Origin: Lantana camara
Lineage: Eukaryota > Streptophyta > Magnoliopsida > Lamiales > Verbenaceae
Direction: 5' to 3'
NCBI GenBank assembly: GCA_037501455.1
Contig: CM074859.1
Span: 21,767,001 to 21,831,000 of the forward strand
Length of the DNA: 64,000 nt
Shown: positions 34,655 to 45,108 of the stretch, piece by piece
Position numbering within the stretch: position 1 is the stretch's first letter
Layout of the letters: each line of letters opens with the position of its first letter
Made by a program: the position numbers and the translations under genes
Notes under the pieces: model-generated
The model's input: the letters and a program-made list of their open reading frames with translations, nothing else
What the model was told of the DNA's origin: nothing
Database searches by the model: none

Positions 34655-36208
34655 TGTGAAACTTTAAACGTTATTATCGTTGGTCGTTTACTTTAATATT
34701 TGAGTTCAGAGGAGTTTAGTTAAAAATTTCCTTGGTACTAATTGAAAATAGTGGCCACATGATCAGGAATCAACTTGAGCAGCTCAGCCAAAGCAAAGGA
34801 GGCGGGAAGTTCATCCCCAAGAAAGGTGATACGTTTTGGCGTGAAGGTGTGTGAGGGAAGAGAGGAAGAAATGCACAGAATTGTTATTAGCTGAAATTAG
34901 GAAAAGAGAGAATTGTCCCAACTTGATGCAATAACCAGCAATTGACGTTTATCTCTTTTCATTTCTTTCTTTCTTTTGCCACAAAATGCAGAAATAGACA
35001 AAGTATTCTGTACAGAAATAGACAAAGTATTATGTACCGGAAAGACAAGTCTGCTGAAGGATTTCCAATGTGCTTCGGTAGGTTTATTTAATACTGACTG
35101 AATTGTTGCAGTACATAATCCGTCATATCTTCACAGATTCAAGTATAAATGTCCATCAACAACACTTTTGCATTGTGCAGGGTCTGTCATCTGTGGATTA
35201 TGAAGTTCTAGTTACTCAGAATTAGGAATAAAACTTTATTTCTCTAAAATGGTTTGTATACTTTATTGAAATTTAGAAGTCGTATTGACATTCTATTTGA
35301 TTATATCGAAGTTTTGGTTTAACTGAGGGTCATTGATTAGTGGAATACTCAAACAAATAGTTTACTTGAATATATTGGATTACGTTAGTCGGTTAGCATA
35401 CCCTACAATGGTATTTACTTCATTGTAGAATTGGCTTTATACTAGCCAGTAAGCCCAATGTTATAGATGGAGTCGGTCATCCATTTTTTAATAAGTTCAA
35501 AATATTATTGCAATATTACTCATTCTCATCATGCCAAGTAAACGCTATGCTCCACAACTTGCTCAAATTTCAATCCAAGAACAACTATATCAGATAACTT
35601 GAAATATATCCAATTAAATTAATTGAAAATGTTTGTTTGTGTGAGAGTTTCAACATTAGATTTTCTATTTCGATTCTATGTTTAATTCGAGTTTCACTCA
35701 CTTACACAGATTAAGCGTAACCCGTGCATACCAGCGGATCGCGGCTGATGGCTCCATACGCAGTGTTTAACCAGAGAACCCCTGCTAGTATCTCTGTTTT
35801 CTCAAAGCCGCTGTTTTTAAGGCTGATATATAAGGCCGAATTACCGAGTGGCTTTTCTATTTCTATTGTTAATTTTTATTTTTAGACTATACATAATTGC
35901 ATATAAATAATCATAGTATAAGGTTGGAAAATAACATAATTATAATTTTTTAAGGTTAAAACGATTTTTTAAAAATTGATTTAAATTTATGAATCAGTGA
36001 TCATAGTTAAATTGGATATTATTATTCTCTCTTTTAATTGGACCAATGTAAAAACACTCAAAATATGAGCCCAGCAAGACCCAGTTTAATACTTTAATTA
36101 AATTCAATTGGATTATTATCACAGCCCCAGAAGGCAAGGCCCATCCAAGTCCTAGAAGATATTAAAACAACTACGATAGGACTGCAAAAGTCCCATCTTG
36201 CTTTACTA
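34655..36208 (+). repeat. CNL 3'-flank duplicate, copy B
   Basis: Follows the last exon of the CNL pseudogene and parallels 1676-3283 over about 1.5 kb, including gatcaggaatcaacttgagc, the copia-derived tract (about 34960-35190) and a tract with cgtgcataccagcggatcgc. No gene is present. It ends at the Helitron start at 36209; copy A lacks the Helitron. Confidence 0.78.
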
Positions 36209-36569
36209 TCTATACTATTATATTAAGTGAGAGTGGCGATTAAAAATCGTCTTGATATCTTGAATTCTTCTATTTTTATCCCTCTACTCTTAAACTTTTT
36301 TATTTTCTGCAATTATTTTATTTTTGAAACTCTTTATTTATTTATTTATTTTAGTTACTATCTCTTAATTTTTTTTCTCTCATATCTTGATAATTTTTTT
36401 TTAATAACTTTTATATATGCTTATTATTCTTTTCTTTTTACTAATATGACATTATCAAACTTATTTATCATAATTTAATAATTATTTAATTTTTATTAAT
36501 ACAAAATTTTCAATTTTAATAATGATATTTTATTTTTTGCCACACACATCGAGTGTGTGAAATTACTAG
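36209..36569 (+). mobile_element. Small non-autonomous Helitron
   Basis: 361 bp. It starts TCTATACTATTATATTAAG between A and T (36208/36209). It ends CTAG (36566-36569) followed by T, with a 3' subterminal hairpin CACACAC-atcga-GTGTGTG at about 36541-36559, about 10 bp before the CTAG. These are the diagnostic Helitron ends (TC..., hairpin, CTRR, insertion into AT). There is no RepHel coding sequence. Confidence 0.85.
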
Positions 36570-36977
36570 TTTGTCAATAAATAAGTGCCCTGGTTCGACT
36601 ACAAGGCTTTGTGTCTCCAATTTTAAATTTGTATTTCTTCTTCTATTTTACTTATATACACATATACAGATAAATGGTTAAAATTCGAAGAAAAAAATAA
36701 TTGTGATACAAAAAAAAATCTCTTCTAATTTCGTTCCTTTATTAATATACTTCGCATGGATAGATAGATGAAACAGGATATGTAACACATTTTTAAAAGA
36801 GAAAATTCAAAGCAGGTTGTACCATAAGCTTAAACATTTTACATCAAATTTTAAAATATATAAAAGTCGAATCTTTGAAATATCTTGTTTGGGACAGTTT
36901 GAAATAACTCCCCATCATTTTGGAATATTTTTACTTTACTCCCCATAAAATTATACAACATAGTAGAATATAAATAC
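36570..36977. other. AT-rich spacer, no gene seen
   Basis: About 400 bp of AT-rich sequence between the Helitron and the Gypsy element. No open frame, repeat end or RNA gene is recognisable. The last five bases (aatac) are the Gypsy target duplication. Confidence 0.5.
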
Positions 36978-37784
36978 TGATGAGGTCAAAATACGATCGT
37001 CCCACGTTAGGACACGTGGCATCACCGAGATGATGACATCTGTCTCCCCAAGGTTGCACCCATCAGTGCACGAGCGCTAAGCCCAACAAGCGCAATGCTT
37101 CTTCAGGAGTTAAGCCCAACGAGCGCTGTCACCCTCACGAGCGTCCTTCATACTGTATGATTGGCTCGCCCTCGTGCCAAGGGAGCCTTCTTCGAGCGTC
37201 ACACTCCCTCAGAGTGGCCTCCCCTTTGGCTCGTCACTTGAAATGGAGCCTTCATTCCCCCCAGCGAATATCTTGGCTTCCAATACTCCAGGTTGTCACG
37301 AGCGCTCTTAAGCCCTCGTTACCAACCACCCAAATGGCTCTCTGACATATCGTACATGCCCGCGCACCTGCCACTGTTGCCAGCACTAACTTTTAGCCGC
37401 TTTTGCAGAAGATTCCTCCTAGGTTTCTCTCTCATGGCGCCACGTGTTAGGGCAACATTCGGCCAGGACCACTTAAGGCAAAAGACCAAAGGGCCCTTGA
37501 CCCTCAACTATAAATAGCTAAAGTCATCTTCTACACTGGTAAGCATTCTTCATCACTAACATTGTGACTGAACTTACGTTTCTTCATACCTTGTACTGAC
37601 TTGAGCGTCGGAGAGCCAAACTGGGCATCACCCCCAGTTCCCCCAGCTTGGCCTTCTGACTTTTATTGTGCTTGTCCCAACAGGTAGAACCCCTTTCTCA
37701 TCTCCGGCGAATTTTCGGCGGTTTCCTCCACAATTACAAATCGTAAAGTGATCGGATTCGGATCTTCACCTTCTGAACCCATCA
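36978..37784 (+). repeat. Gypsy 5' LTR
   Basis: 807 bp, TGATGAGGTCAAAATACG...TTCTGAACCCATCA. Nearly identical to 48609-49384 plus 50872-50904. It contains a TATA box at 37509-37516. Short open frames inside it are repeated in both LTRs and are not genes. Confidence 0.95.
37509..37516 (+). promoter_or_regulatory. TATA box of Gypsy LTR
   Basis: TATAAATA in caactataaatagc. It is conserved at 49142-49149 in the 3' LTR and is suitably placed for a U3/R boundary some 30 bp downstream. Confidence 0.65.
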
Positions 37785-37788
37785 TTTT

Positions 37789-37806
37789 TGGCGCCGTCTG
37801 TGGGAA
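37789..37806 (+). other. Primer-binding site of the Gypsy element
   Basis: TGGCGCCGTCTGTGGGAA begins 4 bases after the 5' LTR. It has the TGGCGCC... form used by many plant gypsy elements to prime minus-strand synthesis from the 3' end of a tRNA. I did not identify the tRNA with certainty. Confidence 0.8.
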
Positions 37807-37874
37807 ACCATTTCTCCATCCCTTTCTTTCTTTTTGTTGGTAGAAGAGCAAGCACACTCTTACCCTTTCCGGTC

Positions 37875-40800
37875 ATGGTCGCTACGAGGTCTGGAGCTGT
37901 GGGAGGAGGAGATAACGCCTCCCAGGATGTTAATATCATTATTCCCTCCACCGCTACTGGTGGAGCCCCGCCTCCTTCCGTCACCGTTGGTGGAGCACCT
38001 CCTGTCGCTGGAGTGACTCCGCAAGCAGAGTCTTCAATACCTCCACCTACACCGCCGGCGCTGCCAGTTCCCGCCGCCGCTGGGGGAGTCTCTCTCTCTG
38101 CTCCTCCGTAGCCTGCTCAGAACCCATGGTTCCATTCCCAGGTGAATCCCGGATTGCAGGGTTACATGATGCCCCCACCCGGATATACCCTCACCCCGGC
38201 TGTTATGGTTCCGCCGGTCCCGCCGTATCACGCTGGTCAGATCTAGCTCCCGGTGGTGATCCCCAGGGAGATTGAAGGAGTGGAGTTACCTCCACTAACC
38301 ACCCAACAGTTGAGGGCTCTCTATGCCCAGTGTGAGGTTCAGATGGCCCAGGGAGCATGGGAGAGGTTCCACTCCATGTACTTTCCCTCTGGGCAGGCCA
38401 CTCAAGTTGCAGCCCCTTTGGGCGGACAACAAAATTTTCCCCTCAGAGAAGCCCAGGCTGTCCTGAGGGCACAACCGCCACCACCACCAGCCAGAGAAGT
38501 GCCCCAGCAGGAGGGCAACGAGCGTCCCTCCATGGGCAGGAATAAAGAGCCCACGGAATGAGTGAACGAGAATGAAGAGGACTCTCATGTCTCCAGAAGG
38601 GGCTCACGAGCCCCCAGGCACGGGGACAGACAAGGGGACGTGAATCCTGACATCCTCGCGGCTGTGCAAGACCAGCTGCAGGGTTTAAAGGATATTGTGG
38701 GACAGCTCTCACGAGGGCGATCAACTCAGATCTCCCCTAGTCGGGATGAACGGGTTGACGCCAGAAGCACCCGTACCAAGGACCCCCCCACCAAAGGTCC
38801 CCCACCACAAGGAGCCGAAGGAAAACTTCGACACGTATGAGTACCATCCGTTGGCGAGGGGCTCGCCCCTCGTGGAGGAAGTTTTGATGGCCCAAGCAGG
38901 CATGGCCAAAATCCCCACTTCCATCAACCGATACAACGGGACGACCGATCTAGCTGAACACTTGGATCACTTTTTACATCTAATGCACCTCTACGAGCAT
39001 TCCAGCAACTACTGGGCCAAGGTGTTTGTCACTTCCTTAGTGGGAATGGCTCAGGAGTGGTACAAGCGATTGCCGCCGCGCTCGATTCACTCATATGAAG
39101 AGCTACAAGGCAAGAGCGAGTCTCTGCGCTCGTTCTTCGCCCGCTTCAACAAGGAAATCCTACAGGTGGAGAGGCCTTCTATGGATTTCTTGATCCCAGT
39201 ACTCTTTCAGGCTGTGGATCACAAGCAGTATGTGAGCAAGAAGTTTGCCGATGCCATCGTAGAAAGGAGGCCAGGGACCCTCATGGCCTTAAGAGAGGTA
39301 GCCGAGCCGTTCTTCGCGCTCGAAGACATGTATGGGACGAATGGTCCCCGGCATCACAGTCCGGCCAGGAACGAGCGACCCCATCACGAGCGGGGACGGG
39401 ACGTGGCCATCAAGAAGGAGCGCCCTCAAGAGCGCAGACGGTCGCCACCACCCCCTCGTCGATTCGAGCGAATCCCGCTCACCAGGCCGAATTCAGAAGT
39501 CTACAACCTCTCCGATAAGAAGCTCTTTAAGAGACCCATCAAGATGAGAGAAACGGACTCGCTCCGCCGCTCAAACAAATACTGCGAATTCCACAAGCAG
39601 AGGGGGCACGACACGGATGAGTGCCGGCAGTTGGAAGCTGAGATTCAGAGGCTCGTCACAGGGGGCCACCTGAAGGAATTCGTCCGGGTGCTCGAGCGTT
39701 ACGATGAACGCTGCAACGAGCGCGCTGGAGGAAGAAGGAGGAGTCCGTCCCGATCGAAGAGCCCAAGGGGTAGGGGACCCCCTGAAAGCAGCAGCCGCCG
39801 GGGCAATAAAGGAAAAGCCCCTGAGCAAGAAAACGAACCTTTCGCAGTCATAAATATGATTGCGGGAGGCTCGTCAGGAGGGGATTCCAACGTCTCCCGA
39901 CGGAGGTATGTTCGGAGCTACAACCAACGCCCAGCAGTGCCTAAACCCATCTATGCCATCCAGAGTCCAAGCGCTCAACGGTCAAGAGAGAATGATGTAA
40001 TAGGCTTCGATGATAGGGATTTAGAGCATATTGTAACACCCCATGGGGAGGGTATAACCTCCGATTGCCCCATGGTGGTTAGTGTAGATGTTCATAATCA
40101 TGTTGTAAAAAGGGTGTTGGTGGATAGTGGAAGCTCTGTTAATGTTTTGCCTTATTCTACATTTTTAAAGATGAAGGCTGACCTCCCGCTCGAGCCTCTC
40201 AAAACAGCCCTCATTGGCTTTGGAGGCTCGGAAGTTGTCCCACGAGGGCAGATACGCTTAGCTACTTCATTCGGCCGAGCCCCTCAGCGCAAGACACTCT
40301 TGGTAACATACGCGGTGGTGGAGATCGACATCCCTTATAACATCATAATTGGGTGCCCTGCCCTCGTGGACTTCAAAGCCATCATCTCCACCTACCATCA
40401 GAAGATTAAATTCCCCACCCCCGAGGGTGTGGGAGAAGTACTGTGTAATGTGCGAGAGGCTTGGGAATGTTACATGCTGTCCCTTAGAAAGCCTAAAGCG
40501 GAGAAAACCTTCCAAATTGGTTCCACCAAGAAGTCAGTAGATTTCCCCAATCTAGATGAGGACGGCCCAGCACGGAAAAGGGCGAAATTGAACAAGAAGA
40601 AGAACAAAAAGAAGAGGGGAGACAACGTGGAGAATCCCCTCGAGAGTGCACCACCAGGGACCGTTGGTGGATCGTCCTCAGAAGGAGACGAGCCAGGAGA
40701 GGGTGAACCAGCACCCGGTGACCGTTTGACAGGAAAGAAGAGGGCGCTCGAACTTCCTCGCCCTGAGATAAGGATCGAACCCTCAGAGAAGTTCCTTACC

Positions 40801-41670
40801 ATTGAGCTGGAACCCGGAAACAAGGATAAGACTACTCAGATAGGATCTAACCTCTCGGGGCCTTCTCAGATTATGATGATTGACTTCCTCAGGGAGAACA
40901 GTGATGTATTTGCGTGGAAAGCCTCCGACCTTACAGGGATTGACCCGAGCGTCATTGTCCATAGGCTTAATGTGGATCCCTCTTTCAAACCCGTCAAGCA
41001 GAAAAAGCGGGATGTACATGGCTTTCGAAAGAAGGTCATTGAAGAAGAAGTGGATAAACTCTTAGAGGCTCAGTATATCGAGCCCATCTTGTATCCGGAG
41101 TGGTTGTGTAACGTTGTCTTGGTGCCAAAGAGCGCGAATAAATGGCGCATGTGTAACGATTTCACTGATCTCAACAAGGCTTGCCCTAAAGATCATTACC
41201 TGCTGCCTCGGATAGACCAATTGGTGGATTCGACCGCTGGCTGCGAGCTCATGAGCATGATGGACGCCTTCCAGGGATACTATCAGATCTTTATGGCCCC
41301 AGAAGACCGCCCCAAAACCTCGTTTGTTGTCCATCTGGGGGTATATTGCTTCTTAGTCATGCCTTTCGGACTCAAGAATGCTGGAGCTACGTATCTACGG
41401 CTCGTCAACAAGATGTTTGAAAGAGAAATTGGAAGGTCCATGGAGGTGTACGTCGATGATATGATTGTTAAAAGCGAGCGCCAGGACTCCCACTTGGAAG
41501 ATCTCAAGCGCACTTTCTCAATCCTGCGTCAGTATGGGATGAAGTTGAACCCTTCGAAGTGCACCTTTGGAGTGCAAGGGGGAAAGTTCTTAGGGTACAT
41601 GGTCAGTCAGAGGGGAATTGAGGCAAATCCGGAGAAAATCAAGGCCATACTGGAAATCCCCTCCCCTTGA
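37875..41670 (+). pseudogene. Gypsy gag-protease-RT region with stops and a frameshift
   Basis: Starts at Met 37875 (MVATRSGAVGG) with a Pro-rich N-terminal region interrupted by TAG at 38109, TAG at about 38244 and TGA at 38559. A frame change lies between 38695 and 38840. The long frame to 41670 holds the Retrotrans_gag domain (about 38900-39330), the Tat-type knuckle CEFHKQRGHDTDEC, the aspartic protease (LVDSGSSVNVLP, about 40115) and RT (MCNDFTDLNKACPKD; YVDDMIVKS at about 41450). It ends in TGA at 41668 just before RNase H. The gag core looks shortened after SYEELQ, where related proteins usually continue further. It cannot give a full polyprotein. Confidence 0.92.
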
Positions 41671-41673
41671 AAT

Positions 41674-43998
41674 TTGCGGGGAGTGCAAGTCCTAGTAGGA
41701 AAAATCATCTCATTGAACAGGTTTATTTCGCGCTCGGCGGACAGGAACCTTCCCTTCTTCAAAATTTTGAGGAACGCACGTAACTTTGCTTGGATAGAAG
41801 AATGCGAAAGGGCGCTGCAAGATATGAAGGCTTACTTATCGAGCGCACCACTGCTGACCAAGCCCGTCGAAGGTGAGAGATTATTTATGAATCTTTCCGT
41901 TTCTTCCGAGGCCACAAGCGCGGTTCTGATCGCTGTACGGGAGCGAAAACACTTACCTGTCTATTATCTGAGCAAAACATTGCAAGGAGCCGAAAAGAAG
42001 TATTTGGAGATTGAGAAATTCGCGTTCGCTCTAATTAACGCCTCAAGAAGGCTAAGACCTTACTTTCAAGCGCACTCCATAACGGTTCTCACCGACCAAC
42101 CCTTGAAGCAAGTGTTGTCCAAACCAGATGTGTCTGGAAGATTAATCAAATGGGCCATCGAATTGAGCCAGTTCGACTTATGTTTCGAGCCCAGGACCGC
42201 AGTACAGGCTCAGGTTGTAGCTGATTTATTGGTTGAACGTTTTGGTTTAGAGCCCACCGTTGCGGAGAATGAGGGGTTATGGGTACTGCACACAGATGGT
42301 TCCTCAACCTCTCAAGGGGGAGGAGTAGGAGTGGCCCTCAGAAACCCCGATGGGATTGAGCTGGACTTTGCAATCAAGCTGGATTTCCAAGTCACTAATA
42401 ACGAAGCAGAATATGAAGCCCTCGTGCAAGGATTGAATATTGCTTTTCAGAATGGAGCCTCCAGAATCACCGCTTATGTGGATTCACAGTTAATTGCGAG
42501 CCAGATTGAAGAAACTTATGAGGCTCGAGAAACCACCATGGTACAGTACTTAAGTAAAGCCAGAGAAATCATTGGGAAGTTCAAGGAATTTCATCTACTT
42601 CAAGTACCGCGAGGAGAAAACGAGCGTGCGAACGCTCTGTCAAAGTTTGCGTCAGCTTTAGAGGACACTTCTGAACGTTTTGTCACGTTCCTTAGAACTG
42701 AGGAACCTTTGATCAGGGAAAGGGTCGCCACTGGAATAATCGCTATGATTGATCCAAACGAGCCCTGTTGGCTTGACGACATCGTCGTTTTCCTTAGGGA
42801 TGGAATTCCCCCCACTGACAAGGTGGAAGCTAGGAAAGTCCGAAGTAAGGCCCCTCATTTCGCTTTGGATCCCGAGGGGAGGTTATTCAAGAAATCATTC
42901 CAAGGACCCCCGATGAGATGCCTGAGGCCCTCGCAGGCGAAGGAGACGCTTGAACTCATCCACAATGGAAGCTGTGGGAATCATTCCGGAGGGCGTATCT
43001 TGGCAAAAAAGGTTCTGAGAAGTGGGTTTTATTGGCCTACAGTTCTCCAAGATGCCATTGAATTCTCGAGGAAGTGCCCTAAGTGCCAATTTCATTCAAA
43101 TCTCCCTCAATTGCCAGCCGCACAGATGATCCCAATAGACGTCTCTTGGCCTTTTGACCAGTGGGGAATAGACATCGTGGGCCCCTTGCCCATGGCTGCG
43201 GGACAAAAGAAGTTTGTCATTTTAGCCGTCGACTACTTCACTAAGTGGGCCGAGGCCGAAGCCGTTTCAAAAATCACTTTCAGGGTTGTGAGGGACTTCA
43301 TTTGGAAAAACATCATTTGCAGGTACGGCATCCCGAGGGTGCTTATCTCTGACAACGGATCCCAGTTCATAGCAGCCGACACACGAGAATGGTGCTCGGA
43401 GTTGGGGATCGAGCAGCGATTTACTTCTGTAGGTCACCCTCAAGCCAATGGGCAAGCAGAAGTTACCAATAGGATTATCTTGCAACATCTGAAAACCATG
43501 CTTGAGAGCAAGAAAAGTGAATGGGCTGAAGAGCTGCAAGGAGCGCTTTGGGCTTATCGCACCACTCCACGAGCGGCCACTGGAGAAACACCTTACGCGC
43601 TCGTTTATGGATCAGAAGCGATGATACCAGCGGAGATAGTAAATGAATCCGTCCGTGTCGGCTATTTCGAGCCTCAGCTCAACGATGGCAACAGGAGCTT
43701 GGAGTTGGACTTGCTGGATGAAAGGAGAGACAAAGCCTGGGCTAAGATCCACCATTATAAAGCCTCTGTGGCCCAACAGTACAACAAGCGTGTGAGGGAA
43801 AGAACTTTCCAGTTGGGAGACTTGGTCTTGAAGAAAGTGGAAGTGTCCAGACACGTGGGGAAATTGGACCCCAATTGGGAAGGCCCATTCAAGGTCGTAC
43901 AACTCAGAGCTAACAACACTTACACCCTGGAGACACTTCAAGGTGAGCGCTTGCCCCGCCCTTGGAACGCATGTAACCTCCAGCGGTTTTATGTTTAA
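41674..43998 (+). pseudogene. Gypsy RNase H - second RNase H - integrase
   Basis: An uninterrupted 774-codon stretch lying in frame after the TGA at 41668. In order: the RT thumb/retroviral-type RNase H region (about 41750-42240; LTDQPLKQVL); the archaeal-type RNase H (about 42270-42660; LHTDGSS, NNEAEYEAL, VDSQLI); and integrase with an HHCC zinc region (HSGGRILAKK...CPKCQFH) and DDE core (WGIDIVGP, ISDNGSQF, NGQAEVTN). A C-terminal GPFKVV segment ends at the stop at 43998. All catalytic residues I can identify are present. It is called a pseudogene only because the upstream stops prevent its normal expression as part of gag-pol. Confidence 0.92.
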
Positions 43999-44284
43999 AA
44001 GCTCTTTGCGGAACATAGTGTAACAACCCTCTTTGTTGGGTTCCTCTGTACTTCCAATTATGAGTAAGTTCCCGTATAACTTTTTCTTAATTGTTCTAGC
44101 ATTATGTTTCTTTGATCGCTTGATTGGATGAGACCCATGTCCCTCGTTTTCACGAGCGTGGTTGGCAATCCCCAAATATATGTATGCTGATACTTCGCAC
44201 GGGTTACGCTGGCCAGCACTCTACTCCGCTTGGGGGGACGCCCTCATAAGGATAGGCTGGTTACGCTCATAACCGATTAAACAA

Positions 44285-44860
44285 GATGGGGAAAATCCTA
44301 GTAGGCCTTGGCCGTTTCTTACAACGCCTCGCGCTCGAAAGTGGGATCCCTTACGGACGGAACGTCACAAGTCTTGAACGAGACGGGGAAAATCCTAGTA
44401 GGTCTTGGCCGTTTCTTACAACGCCTTGCGCTCGAAAGTGGGATCCCTTGCAGGCGAAACGTCACCAGTCTTGAACGAAGGGCAACCTCTAAGTAAGACC
44501 CTCGTAAATACTCAAGACTTAGCATAATTTCCGAGAATAAGAAGAAGGTCCCCAAGACTTGAACTAGGGCAATCTCACAATAAGACCCTCACGATCGCTC
44601 AAGACTTAGACAAATTTTCAAGGCTTATAATAGAAGCAAAAATTTATATTAGTCTTGAGTGGGGGGCAATCTCACAATAAGACCCTCACGATCGCTCAAG
44701 ACTTAGACAAATTTTCAAGGCTTATGACAGAGGCAAAAATTTATACAAGTCTTGAGTAGGGGGGCAATCTCACAATAAGACCCTCACGATCGCTCAAGAC
44801 TTAGGCGAATTTTCAAAATTTACAGAAGTTAACAAAATTTCTCAAAGTTCTAAAGGCTTA
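44285..44860 (+). repeat. Tandem repeats of about 97 bp in the Gypsy element
   Basis: Two adjacent sets lie between integrase and the antisense gene. The first unit (ggggaaaatcctagtagg, then cgctcgaaagtgggatccct) occurs at about 44285 and 44382. The second (gggcaatctcacaataagac, then caattttcaagg-type sequence) occurs with starts near 44567, 44664 and 44762. Both have a spacing of 97-98 bp and share gtcttga motifs. Such satellites are common in this position in Tat elements. Confidence 0.85.
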
Positions 44861-45108
44861 TCAGAGAAATAAAACATTCACAGAGTATGCTACACACAGT
44901 CTTATTATTACAAGATTTGTTCCAGCAAGCTCTAAGTATAAGTTCTGATTCATAAGTAAGCAAAGAAACAAAGTCATGAAAAATGGGATGTATATTCAAT
45001 GCAAGATTACAAATTAAGGGCCCAAAGGCCTCTGAACATTGTTTCGAAAGAAAAAAGAAAGAGACAGAAAAGCAGGAAAATACATAGAGAATTTATAGAA
45101 GGAAAGTC

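Noticed and set aside
37157..37517. Open frames of 60-74 residues repeated at 48788-49150
   Set aside because: They are inside the Gypsy LTRs, duplicated because the LTRs are duplicated, and in non-coding U3/R sequence.
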